64,000 nt of DNA from Sphingomonas sp. BK235 (GTDB lineage: Bacteria; Pseudomonadota; Alphaproteobacteria; Sphingomonadales; Sphingomonadaceae): the NCBI RefSeq assembly GCF_004345855.1, contig NZ_SLXN01000004.1, positions 62,001 to 126,000 of the forward strand. Direction: 5' to 3'. This document shows, in pieces, positions 24,126-32,336 of the stretch. Position 1 is the first letter of the stretch. The number at the start of each line of letters is the position of its first letter. The translations under genes and the position numbers were made by a program. The notes below the pieces were generated by a model that saw only the letters and a list, made by a program, of their open reading frames with translations, made no database searches and was not told the origin of the DNA.

Positions 24126-25313
24126 TCAGCCGCGCTTGCGCCAGGTGAAGATCGACGACATCGCGTAGTTCCACACCGTGGTCACCGCGATCCCGGCGAG
24201 CGCCGACACCACCAGATAGTTCTGCCGCTGGTACAGGTAATGCGCGATCCCGACATTCGCGAGGAAGCCGATGCCGCACACCAGGTTGAAGCTCAGCCAG
24301 CCCCACCACAGCCGCCGCCCGGTGAGGCGCTGGTCGCGATAGGTCAGCAGGTTGTTGAGCAGGAAGTTGCTGGTGGTGGCGACCAGCGTGGCCGCACCCT
24401 GCGCGATCGCGAACGAGCGCCCCTGATGCGCCGCGCCGTCGCCGAACAGCAGCAGCGATTCGAGCACGATCGAGAGCACCAGGAAGTGGACGAACACGCC
24501 CGACCCGCCGACCATCGCGAAGCTGATGAAGCGCACCGGCACGTAGCGGCCGAACGACTTGTCGAGCAGGAGCTGGAGATATTCCCACAGCACCAGACTA
24601 TCCAGCTTGCTCTCGCCGTGCTGGCGCGTGCGGAAGGTGTAGGGCACCTCGGCGACGCGCAGCGGCTCGGGCGCGGACGCGGCGATGTCGAGCAGGATCT
24701 TGAACCCGACCGTGGACAGATTGGGCAGCGCGGCCATGAAGGCGTCGCGCCGGAGCATGAAGAAGCCGCTCATCGGGTCGCTGATCGGCGCGCGCGTCAG
24801 CCGCCCCGCCAGCCGCGTCGCGAATCGGCTCATCGCGGCGCGGCGGCGGTCCCACTCGCCCACCCCGCCCCCCGCGACGTAGCGGCTGCCCACCACCACG
24901 TCGACGTCACCCTGCGCGATCCGCCGCAGCATGTCGGCGAGCACGCGCTCGTCGTGCTGCATGTCGCCGTCCATCACCGCGACATAGGGCGCGGCGGTGG
25001 CCAGGATCCCCTCGATGCACGCCGAGGACAGGCCGCGCCGGCCGAAGCGCTGCACCACGCGCACGCGCGGGTCGCCCAGCGCGAGCGCGCGCGCCTCGTC
25101 GGCGGTGCGGTCGGGCGAATTGTCGTCGACGAACACGACCTCCCAGCGCACCCCCGCCAGCGCGGCGTCGAGCGCCGCGACCAGCAGCGGCACGTTGCGC
25201 GATTCATTGTAGACCGGCACGACGATCGCCAGCTCGGCGGGCAGCGCGCGCGACAGCGCGGCCGCGGCGGGCGCGGCGTCGGGCATCGCGTCGGTCAGGG
25301 GTGGCCGATCCAT
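24126..25313 (-). CDS. GT2-GtrA fusion (polyprenyl-phosphate glycosyltransferase)
   Basis: 395 residues from the ATG at 25,313; a GTG at 25,334 would add seven. Residues ~25-250 are a dolichol-phosphate-mannose-synthase-like GT2 domain (LAIVVPVYNESRNVPLL, VFVDDNSPDRTA, VMDGDMQHDE, DPMSGFFMLRRDAF, TRQHGESKLDS). Residues ~260-395 are a GtrA domain with four membrane helices (VRFISFAMVGGSGVFVHF, ATTSNFLLNNLLTYRDQR, TTVWNYAMSSIFTW). The first part would load a sugar onto undecaprenyl phosphate and the second would flip it, joining in one chain what phage Gtr systems encode as GtrB and GtrA. It lies between a membrane GT2 (33 bp upstream) and the GT-C gene. Confidence 0.92.
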   Translation of the reverse strand: MDRPPLTDAMPDAAPAAAALSRALPAELAIVVPVYNESRNVPLLVAALDAALAGVRWEVVFVDDNSPDRTADEARALALGDPRVRVVQRFGRRGLSSACIEGILATAAPYVAVMDGDMQHDERVLADMLRRIAQGDVDVVVGSRYVAGGGVGEWDRRRAAMSRFATRLAGRLTRAPISDPMSGFFMLRRDAFMAALPNLSTVGFKILLDIAASAPEPLRVAEVPYTFRTRQHGESKLDSLVLWEYLQLLLDKSFGRYVPVRFISFAMVGGSGVFVHFLVLSIVLESLLLFGDGAAHQGRSFAIAQGAATLVATTSNFLLNNLLTYRDQRLTGRRLWWGWLSFNLVCGIGFLANVGIAHYLYQRQNYLVVSALAGIAVTTVWNYAMSSIFTWRKRG

Positions 25314-25346
25314 ATCGTCTCTCGCTTCGGTCACGGGGTCACGGCG

Positions 25347-26501
25347 TCAGCGCGCGGTCGGCTGCGGGTCGAGCCGCACCGACAGCGCGGGATCCCACAC
25401 GGTGTAGGTCTTCTTCAGGAACACCGATTCGATCACCCCGATGGCGACGCCGTAGAGGCTGAGCACCGCCGAGGAGGCGAGCGACAGCGGCTTGGCCTGG
25501 CTGACCTCGCCGATCACCAGCAGCAGCGCGCCGAGCAGCACCAGCCCGCCCGCGATCGCCCAGCCGAACGCCGCCGCCACCCCCAATGCCGCACACAGCG
25601 CCGCGCCCGCGACGAAGAAAGGCATCAGCCATTTCATCGGCCGGTGCGACACATAAGCGTAGAGCGGCAGGAAGCGCATGCGGCGCAGCTGCGGCCACAT
25701 CGCGCGGTGGACGTTGAGCGCCTGGCACGCGATCCGCTGCTTGCGCCGTTTCTCCTCGTTCGCGCCGGTGGCGCTGCGCTCATATACCTCGACGTCGTCG
25801 GCGCTGACGATTCGCTTGCCCGCGATCAGGATGGTGAGGCTGAGGAACAAATCGTCGATCAGGTGCGGCGGCGGCGGACGGTGCAGCGCGCGGCGCATCA
25901 TAAACATCGCGCCGTCGCAGCCGATCAGGCCCATGCGATCGCTCTCGATGCGCTTGATCTGCTCCTCGCGCTGCCAATAGCCCGAGCCCAGCGCCGCGGT
26001 CGCAGTCTCGTCCGAATTGGAGTAGATCAGTCGCGCGGTGGCGCAGCCGACGCTGGGGTCGGCGAGCCAGCGCGCCAGCCGCGTCGCGACGTCGACCTGG
26101 CTCTCCACGTTGGCGTCGGTGAACAGGATATAGTCGCTGCGGCTGCGCGCGACGAGCAGGTTCATCCCGAAGGTCTTGCCCGCGCGCTCGGCGCCCACCA
26201 CCAGGTCGATGCGATCGGCGTAGCGCTCGAGGATCGCGACCGTGTCGTCCTGCGGCGCGTCGGCATAGACGTGGATCGTGGCGGGGCCATAGGCCTGCGC
26301 CACCTCGATCAGCCGCTCCACCTTGGCGGCGATCACGTCCTGCTCGTTGTACGCGCTCATGCAGATCGCGAGCGAGGGCGGCGGCGACGACAGCGTCGCC
26401 ACCGGGGCCGCCGGCCGCGCGCGCACGAACAGGCGCAGGCTGAGCGGATAGGTCAGCAGTGGATGCACCGCGCACGCCAACAGCACCGCGGTCCCCACCA
26501 T
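25347..26501 (-). CDS. Membrane GT2 glycosyltransferase
   Basis: 384 residues. A short N-terminal hydrophobic helix precedes a GT2 domain: LAICMSAYNEQDVIAAKVERL, HVYADAPQDDTVAI, YILFTDANVESQVD and a LIGCDGAMFMMRR acceptor region, with LIDDLFLSLTILIAGKR. Then come four to five C-terminal helices (WLMPFFVAGAALCAALGVAAAF onward). This layout matches ExoA/HasA-type and other processive-like GT2 proteins, though the canonical QXXRW is not clear. It heads a three-gene minus-strand operon whose promoter must lie in the 26,502-26,716 divergent region. Confidence 0.85.
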   Translation of the reverse strand: MVGTAVLLACAVHPLLTYPLSLRLFVRARPAAPVATLSSPPPSLAICMSAYNEQDVIAAKVERLIEVAQAYGPATIHVYADAPQDDTVAILERYADRIDLVVGAERAGKTFGMNLLVARSRSDYILFTDANVESQVDVATRLARWLADPSVGCATARLIYSNSDETATAALGSGYWQREEQIKRIESDRMGLIGCDGAMFMMRRALHRPPPPHLIDDLFLSLTILIAGKRIVSADDVEVYERSATGANEEKRRKQRIACQALNVHRAMWPQLRRMRFLPLYAYVSHRPMKWLMPFFVAGAALCAALGVAAAFGWAIAGGLVLLGALLLVIGEVSQAKPLSLASSAVLSLYGVAIGVIESVFLKKTYTVWDPALSVRLDPQPTAR

Positions 26502-26658
26502 GGCGAGAACGATTGACGTAACTATTGGAAGCCGCCCCGACTAAGTGACCGCATACACTGGTCCGTGGCGCGCAGATTGTGACCAGAGCCCCCCCGATGC
26601 AACGGAAAAACCAAGACTTACCATATCAGAACAGGACATCGTGCTGCACCGCACCATA

Positions 26659-26688
26659 TTGACGAGCCGCGACCATCACTGATAGGTA
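26659..26688 (+). promoter_or_regulatory. Candidate promoter for the EPS export operon
   Basis: TTGACG at 26,659-26,664, an 18-bp spacer, then TAGGTA at 26,683-26,688, about 28 bp before the start of the OPX gene. It is in an AT-richer divergent region of some 209 bp between a minus-strand GT2 gene and the export genes. The -10 is weak. Confidence 0.4.
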
Positions 26689-26716
26689 TCCGCGCCGTTA
26701 ACGGGGAGCAGTGTCG

Positions 26717-27283
26717 GTGCGTATCACAGCCTTGTGGGGTTTGATCCTGCTTGCCAATGCGGGAGTCGTCTCGGCGCAGACCGGGCCGGCCACGGCGCCT
26801 GCGCCGGTCGCTTCGGCGGCGTCGCCGGCCTATCTGTTAGGCCCGGGCGACAAAGTGCAGATCGCGGTCTACGGCGAGCAGGAGCTCACCGGCGAGCAGC
26901 TGGTCGGACCGGACGGCAGCGTGACGCTGCCGCTGATCGGCCGCGTGATCGCCAAGGGTCGTTCGGTCAACCAGGTGTCCGAGGACATTCGCGCGCGGCT
27001 GGCGGACGGGTTCGTGCAGAATCCCAGCGTCGCGGTGACGATCGTCGCCTATCGCCCCTTCTACATCCTGGGCGAGGTCAACACGCCCGGCCAGTATGAA
27101 TATGCGCAGGGCATGACGGTGCTGTCCGCGGTGGCACGCGCCGGCGGCTTCACCTATCGCGCGAAGAAGGGCGAGGTGTTCGTCAAGCGCGAGGGTGACT
27201 CGCGCGAATATCACGTCAAGGTCACCAACGACCTGCTGATCCAGCCGGGCGACACGATCAGAGTCGGCGAGCGCTACTTCTGA
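26717..27283 (+). CDS. Short polysaccharide export protein (OPX, Wza family)
   Basis: 188 residues. The GTG at 26,717 is preferred over the GTG at 26,711 because GGGGAG (26,703-26,708) is 8 bp from the former but 2 bp from the latter. A type I signal peptide ends near VVSAQ; there is no lipobox Cys. The mature protein has the Poly_export domain (YLLGPGDKVQIAVYGEQELTG, DGSVTLPLIGRV, NPSVAVTIVAYRPFYILGEV) and one SLBB unit (PGQYEYAQGMTVLSAVARAGG). It lacks the extra domains and C-terminal membrane helix that make Wza (about 380 residues) span the outer membrane. Its stop shares one base with the start of a beta-barrel gene. Confidence 0.93.
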   Translation: MRITALWGLILLANAGVVSAQTGPATAPAPVASAASPAYLLGPGDKVQIAVYGEQELTGEQLVGPDGSVTLPLIGRVIAKGRSVNQVSEDIRARLADGFVQNPSVAVTIVAYRPFYILGEVNTPGQYEYAQGMTVLSAVARAGGFTYRAKKGEVFVKREGDSREYHVKVTNDLLIQPGDTIRVGERYF

Positions 27284-28599
27284 TGCGCCGCGACATCCAG
27301 CGCGCGCCCCGCCCGCGCCATGCCGCCGCAGTGGCGCTGCTCGCCGCGGGCATCGCCTGGCCGGGGATCGCGGGCGCGCAGGTGTTCGGCCAGCTGCTCG
27401 ACTCCGAGATCCCGCTGACCACCCAGACCGGGCGCAACCAGGGCGTGCTCGATCGCGCCAAGCCCGAGCTCGCGCCGATCGGACTGCCGCTCGGCAGCTT
27501 CCGCATCTATCCCGACGTCACCGGCGGCGTCGGCATCACCACCAACGTGGTCGGTGCCACCGAGGACGCGCGGTCCGACACCTATGCCGCGATCTCGCCG
27601 CAGGTCGCGATCCAGAGCGACTGGGGCCGGCACTCGCTGCGCGGCGTCGTCAACTACAGCGGCGTGCGCTATCGCTGGACGTCGCCGCGCGACGAGGACG
27701 GCTTCCTCGCGGAGCTGAGCGGCCGGCTCGACGTGGTCGGCGACACGCAGATCAGCGGGGCCACCTCCTATCGCCGCACTTATGAGAGCCAGCAGGAAGC
27801 CAACTTCCCGGTCAACGGTGCGGGCTCGGTGGCGGTGGACCAGGCGCGCGGCATGCTGCGCGCGGCGGTGGTCACCAACCGGTTGCGCTGGACGTTCAAC
27901 GGCGACTTCAACAGCTTCCGCTACAATGACACGGTCAGCACGACGGGCGCGCGGCTCAACCTCTCGTTCCGCGACCGCGACGTGTACCGCGGCACGGTGC
28001 GCGCGGAATATCAGCTGAGCCCCGACAATTCGATCTTCGCGCAGGGCACCTATCGCAAGACCGACTATGTCACCACCAACCCGCTCGACGATCGCACCAG
28101 CGACGAGTGGCGCGGCGGCGTCGGCGCGATCGCCGACGTGACCGACCTGCTGCGCATCGCGGGCGGCCTCGGCTATTTCCGTCGCACCTATGCCAGCCCG
28201 GTGTTCGTGCCGATCGGCGGCCTCGCGATCGACCTGCGCGCCGATTATTATCTGTCGCCGATCACGACCATCTCGGCAGTGGTGTCGCGCCAGCCCGAGG
28301 AGGCCGCGATCCGCGGCTCGCCGGGCTATATCGCGACGCGCGGCGGGATCCGGGTGAACCACGAGCTGCTGCGCAGCCTCGTCCCCTATCTCGGCTTCGA
28401 TTACTTCACGGGCGACTTCAAGATCATCGACCGTAACGACCGGGGCGTGATCGCCACCGGCGGGTTCGAATATACGCTCAATCGGCGGTGGGTGCTCAGC
28501 CTCGATTCCACGTACAGCTCGCGCCAGAGCTCGGGAACGCAGCGCGGGCCGGGAATCAACGAGTTCCGCGCGCTCACGAGCATGAAGTTCAGGATTTGA
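27283..28599 (+). CDS. Outer-membrane beta-barrel protein of EPS export
   Basis: 438 residues: a signal peptide (cleavage near WPGIAGAQ, about residue 28), then mostly alternating amphipathic strands ending in Phe-Arg-Ile with RALTSMKFRI as a terminal strand. The pattern fits the putative beta-barrel porin 2 (BBP2) group found in sphingan-type EPS loci. Strand-like units include SLRGVVNYSGVRYRW, RLRWTFNGDFNSFRY and YGTVRAEYQL-type segments. The start overlaps the OPX stop (TGATG), implying fixed stoichiometry. It probably supplies the outer-membrane pore that the short OPX protein lacks; that pairing is inferred from gene order and size. Confidence 0.8.
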   Translation: MRRDIQRAPRPRHAAAVALLAAGIAWPGIAGAQVFGQLLDSEIPLTTQTGRNQGVLDRAKPELAPIGLPLGSFRIYPDVTGGVGITTNVVGATEDARSDTYAAISPQVAIQSDWGRHSLRGVVNYSGVRYRWTSPRDEDGFLAELSGRLDVVGDTQISGATSYRRTYESQQEANFPVNGAGSVAVDQARGMLRAAVVTNRLRWTFNGDFNSFRYNDTVSTTGARLNLSFRDRDVYRGTVRAEYQLSPDNSIFAQGTYRKTDYVTTNPLDDRTSDEWRGGVGAIADVTDLLRIAGGLGYFRRTYASPVFVPIGGLAIDLRADYYLSPITTISAVVSRQPEEAAIRGSPGYIATRGGIRVNHELLRSLVPYLGFDYFTGDFKIIDRNDRGVIATGGFEYTLNRRWVLSLDSTYSSRQSSGTQRGPGINEFRALTSMKFRI

Positions 28600-28643
28600 C
28601 CCAGGGCGATGCCATCATCGGTCCCAGCAAGCGCAGGTAGGTA

Positions 28644-30758
28644 ATGAATCAGGAGACTATCCGTGACCCTGGGCAGCAGGATCTCGCCGGGCTGTTCTCG
28701 CGGCTGAAGCGGCACCTGCCGATCAGCATCGCGATCGTCGCGGCGATGCTGGTGCTGGCCTATGTCGGCACCAAGGCGATGACCCCGAAATATACCGCCA
28801 CGGCGCAGCTGCAATATGCGCCGAGCGAGACGCTGGCACGCGACGCGGGCACGGGCGGCACGCGCTCCCAGGGTGACCAGGAGCGCGAGGCCGCGATCAG
28901 CTCGCAGCTCCAGATCGTCAGCTCGCTGCCGGTGGCCAAGCAGGTGCTGCAGGACAAGGCGGTCGCCAACAACGCGCGCCTGCGCGAGATCGCCAAGTCG
29001 ATGGACCCGACGGGCCAGTCGGTCGACGCGCTCGCCTCCGCGCTGCTCGCCAACGTGTCCACCGCGCGCGTCGGCCAGACGCCGCTGTTCACGATCAACT
29101 ACACCGACAGCAACCCGCTCGACGCGGCGCGCATCGCGAACGCTTTCTCGCGTGCCTATCTCGTCGTCCAGGCGCAGCAGAAGGCCGGGACCGAGGACGG
29201 CGGCAAGACCGACGCCAGCAAGCAGCTCGAGCTGCTCGCGCAGCGCACGCGTGACGCCGATGCGGCGGTGGCGGCCTATCGCCTGCGCAACAACATCGTC
29301 ACCGATCCCAACGCGGTCAACGCGGGGATCGACCTCAACACGATCAACAGCGAGCTGGCGGGCGCCCGCGGCGAGGCGGCGCAGGCCGCGGCGCGCGGGG
29401 CGGCGAGCGGCAGCACCGTGATCTCGGGCGGGGTCGACACCACCGCGCTGTCGAGCCTGCGCCAGCAGCGCGCCGAGGCGGCGCGCGACCTGGCCGGGCT
29501 GAGCGCGCGCTACGGCGACCGCAACCCGCAGGTGATCGACGCGCGCCAGCGCGTGTCCGAGCTCGACAAGTCGGTCGAGCGCGAGATGGCGAGCGTGTCG
29601 CGCAGCGTCCGCGCCGAGTCCGACGCCGCCAGCGCCCGCGCCGCGTCGATCGCGAGCAGCCTCGCGCAGACGCAGGGCCGGCTCGCCTCGAACGTCCGCG
29701 CGGGCGTCGAGCTCGCCGAGCTGCAGCGCAAGGCGGACGCGTCGCGCCAGCTCTACACGAACCTGCTCGCCACGGTCGGCCAGCAGAACACCAACCTCGC
29801 GATCGTCCAGCCCGACGCGCAGATCATGGTGGCCGCGGTGCCGCCGATCGCCCCGTCGTCGCCGCGGCTCGCGATCAACCTGCTGGTCGGCTTCGCGGTG
29901 GGCATCGCGATCGCGCTGGCACTGGCCTATCTGCGCGAGCGCTGGTCGCAGACGATCAACACGATCGACGACATCCAGCGCCTGCTCGGCGTCGACTTCC
30001 TCAACTCGATCCCGACGCTCACCTCGGCGATCGACAAGCCGCGCACCAAAGACGCGGCCGAGGCGGTGATCCTGCACCCGATGTCGTCCTATGCCGAGGC
30101 GTTCCGCAGCCTCGCGACCACGCTGATCTTCGACGCGCGCGAGGCGCAGACCGAGGGCGGGCGCGTGATCGGCGTCACCTCCGCGCTGCCGCGCGAGGGC
30201 AAGACGACCACCACCACCTCGATGGCGCGCGTGCTGGCGATGGCCTCGACCAAGGTCGCGATCATCGACGCCGACCTGCGGCGCCGCTCGGTGACCCAGG
30301 CGATGTGCCCTGACGCCGCGATCGGCTGGACCAACGCGCTCAACGGCGAGGCGACGCTGCGCGACGTGATGGTCACCGACCAGACCGGCGCGGTGATCCT
30401 GCCGATCACGCCGGGCGCGGAGAAGAGCCAGCGCATCTTCGAGACCGAGGCGTTCAAGGACATGCTCGCCACGCTGCGGCGCGAGTTCGAGGTGATCCTG
30501 ATCGACACCGCGCCGGTGCTCGCGGTGGTGGACACGCGCACGATGATCCCGCAGCTCGACTCGCTCGCGCTGCTGACGCACTGGCGCCGCACCCCGGTGA
30601 AGGCGGTGCGCGCCGCGCTCCACCAGATCGAGACGGTCGGCGGCTCGGTCGCGGGCGTGGCGATGACGATGGTCAACCTGAAGACGCAGGCGCAGTCGGG
30701 CTATGGCGACGCGTCGTACTACTACACCGACATGAAGGAATATTACGTCAGCAACTGA
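28644..30758 (+). CDS. Wzc/GumC-like co-polymerase with tyrosine autokinase domain
   Basis: 704 residues. The Wzz-type co-polymerase part has membrane helices near 30-52 and 410-432 with a coiled-coil-rich periplasmic region between. The cytoplasmic BY-kinase domain has Walker A in SALPREGKTTTT (K520), Walker A' VAIIDADLRRR (D542, D544) and Walker B VILIDTAPV (D621). The C-terminal tail carries a tyrosine cluster at 687, 692-694 and 700-701, the usual autophosphorylation site. In sphingan loci kinase and co-polymerase are often separate proteins; here they are fused as in Wzc. It controls chain length and export with the OPX protein. No low-molecular-weight tyrosine phosphatase gene is in the window. 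Confidence 0.94.
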   Translation: MNQETIRDPGQQDLAGLFSRLKRHLPISIAIVAAMLVLAYVGTKAMTPKYTATAQLQYAPSETLARDAGTGGTRSQGDQEREAAISSQLQIVSSLPVAKQVLQDKAVANNARLREIAKSMDPTGQSVDALASALLANVSTARVGQTPLFTINYTDSNPLDAARIANAFSRAYLVVQAQQKAGTEDGGKTDASKQLELLAQRTRDADAAVAAYRLRNNIVTDPNAVNAGIDLNTINSELAGARGEAAQAAARGAASGSTVISGGVDTTALSSLRQQRAEAARDLAGLSARYGDRNPQVIDARQRVSELDKSVEREMASVSRSVRAESDAASARAASIASSLAQTQGRLASNVRAGVELAELQRKADASRQLYTNLLATVGQQNTNLAIVQPDAQIMVAAVPPIAPSSPRLAINLLVGFAVGIAIALALAYLRERWSQTINTIDDIQRLLGVDFLNSIPTLTSAIDKPRTKDAAEAVILHPMSSYAEAFRSLATTLIFDAREAQTEGGRVIGVTSALPREGKTTTTTSMARVLAMASTKVAIIDADLRRRSVTQAMCPDAAIGWTNALNGEATLRDVMVTDQTGAVILPITPGAEKSQRIFETEAFKDMLATLRREFEVILIDTAPVLAVVDTRTMIPQLDSLALLTHWRRTPVKAVRAALHQIETVGGSVAGVAMTMVNLKTQAQSGYGDASYYYTDMKEYYVSN

Positions 30759-30799
30759 CGACGCCGCGGCGCCGGCGCAGGCCGGCGCCGCGCGTCGTC
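30757..30799 (+). terminator. Long hairpin overlapping the kinase stop codon
   Basis: A stem of 19 base pairs with a single bulged C: GACGACGC plus GCGGCGCCGGC (30,757-30,776) pairs with 30,781-30,799 around a GCAG loop. It begins in the TGA stop at 30,756-30,758. No T-run follows, so it may work as an mRNA-end stabiliser or an attenuator between the export genes and the next flippase. Confidence 0.5.
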
Positions 30800-30946
30800 A
30801 TCCCGAACTCGTTTCGGGATCGCCGTCGAGAGAGACGGAGCGTTGCCCTTCCACGTCACCCCGGACGTGTTCCGTCCATCCCGCCGCGCACTTCGCGCTT
30901 GAAGCGTTTGCGGGACGGTGGATCCCGGAACAGGTCCGGGATGACG
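30796..30946. repeat. Intergenic repeat with inverted CGTCATCCCG ends, 151 bp
   Basis: Starts with CGTCATCCCGAACTCG...CGGGAT and ends with GGATCCCGG...CCGGGATGACG, each end forming its own hairpin. Ends match the three 96-bp elements elsewhere in the window, but the interior is longer and contains a further hairpin-like CGTCACCCCGGAC segment. Confidence 0.55.
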
Positions 30947-31046
30947 AAGAAAGCAATTCCCGTTCATTTTTCCGGGGAACGTTTCCCCATCACCACCGCC
31001 CCGACGAGGAGGACCGACCATCCCGGCGCAACGCCTCGAACGCGCG

Positions 31047-32336
31047 ATGCGCACGCTGGCCGCGCCGCTCGAGCGCCGCGTCGGGGCCGCCGCGGCGCCG
31101 CGGCTCTACGCGCTGGTCGACCAGGGCACGTCGGGGCTCGGCAACATCATCGCCTTCGCGCTGCTCGGCCGCGCGCTGGCGGTGACCGACTTCGGTTCGG
31201 TCGGCATGATGATCGGGCTCCACTACGTCATCTCGGGCTTTCACCGCTCCGCCGCGGTGCTGCCCTTCACCACCGACCACCGCGCCGACCACGACCCGCG
31301 CGCCGCGCACGCCGAGAACAGCGACTGGTGGTGGATCGCGCTCGTGCTCGCGCTGGCGCTCTCGGCGGCGACCGCGCTGGTCGGCGGCGCGGTCGCGCTG
31401 GCGGCGCGGCGCTGGCCCGAGTGCGGCTGGGCGGTCGAGCCGCTGCTGCTCACCGCGCTGATCTCGCCCGCGATGCTGGCGTGGGAGTTCGCGCGGCGCT
31501 GGCTCTACAAGATCGACCGCGCCGACATGGTGGCGCTGTGCGCGACCGCTTATTTCTTCATGCTCGCGCTCGCCGCGCTGATGGCGGGTCGGCTGGGCCT
31601 GGGCGCGCCCGGCGGCGCGCTGGCCTGGGTGCTCGCCAGCCTCGCCGCGCTCGCGCTGGCGCTGCCGGGGCTCGCGCCCGCGCGCGCCGACCGCGCCGGG
31701 GTGCGCGCCTTGGTGCGTCGCCACCGCGCCGAGTCGAGCTGGCTCGCGGCGACCAACCTCCCCTATTCGGTCTACAGCACCGCCTCGATCGTGGTGGTGA
31801 TCGGCGTGCTCGTCGGACCCGTCGCCGCCGCGCTGTTCACCGCGGCGCGGACGCTGACCAACCCGGCGATGAGCATCGTCTCGGCGATCGACTCGATCGA
31901 CAAGCCGCGCGCCGCGCGTGCGTTCGCCGCCGAGGGACTTCCCGGGCTTGCGCGCGTGGTGCGCCGCTCGCGGCTCACCATCGCGCTGGCGACCGGCCTG
32001 TATCTCGCGCTGGTCGCGCTGTTCGCCGCGCCGCTGGTCGCCCTGGTGTTCCACGGGCAATATGACGGCTCGGCCGCCAACGTGCGGCTGCTCGCGCTCG
32101 GCTTCTTTCTGTTCGGGCTCAACCTGCCGTCGGAGACGCTGCTGATCGTGCGTCGCGCCGGGCGGACGATGCTGGCGATCCGCTGCGTCACCGCGGCGCT
32201 GACCATCCTCGGCCTGTGGTTCGGCGGGCGCCACGGCGTCGCCGGCATGGCGCTCGCCTTCGCCGTGACCCAGGCGATCAACCTGCTGCTGCTGCGCGCC
32301 GCCGAGGCGCGCCACGCGCGAGAGACCTTGGCATGA
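31047..32336 (+). CDS. Second Wzx-like flippase
   Basis: 429 residues from the ATG at 31,047, with about twelve membrane helices and an N-terminal pattern (LYALVDQGTSGLGNIIAFALLGRALAVTDFGSVGMM) typical of MOP-family polysaccharide transporters. No ribosome binding site precedes 31,047. A strong GAGGAGG at 31,006-31,012 lies 7 bp before an in-frame ATC at 31,020, so translation may begin there, adding nine residues (IPAQRLERA). The stop overlaps the following GT2 start by 4 bp (ATGA). It probably serves the polymer made by the right half of the locus. A role in lipid-linked glycan transport is inferred from fold and context. Confidence 0.8.
   Translation: MRTLAAPLERRVGAAAAPRLYALVDQGTSGLGNIIAFALLGRALAVTDFGSVGMMIGLHYVISGFHRSAAVLPFTTDHRADHDPRAAHAENSDWWWIALVLALALSAATALVGGAVALAARRWPECGWAVEPLLLTALISPAMLAWEFARRWLYKIDRADMVALCATAYFFMLALAALMAGRLGLGAPGGALAWVLASLAALALALPGLAPARADRAGVRALVRRHRAESSWLAATNLPYSVYSTASIVVVIGVLVGPVAAALFTAARTLTNPAMSIVSAIDSIDKPRAARAFAAEGLPGLARVVRRSRLTIALATGLYLALVALFAAPLVALVFHGQYDGSAANVRLLALGFFLFGLNLPSETLLIVRRAGRTMLAIRCVTAALTILGLWFGGRHGVAGMALAFAVTQAINLLLLRAAEARHARETLA

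Noticed and set aside
22691..24148. A 485-codon plus-strand open frame opposite the GT-C gene
   Set aside because: Arg/Gln-rich antisense shadow; the minus strand encodes a clear membrane GT-C protein.
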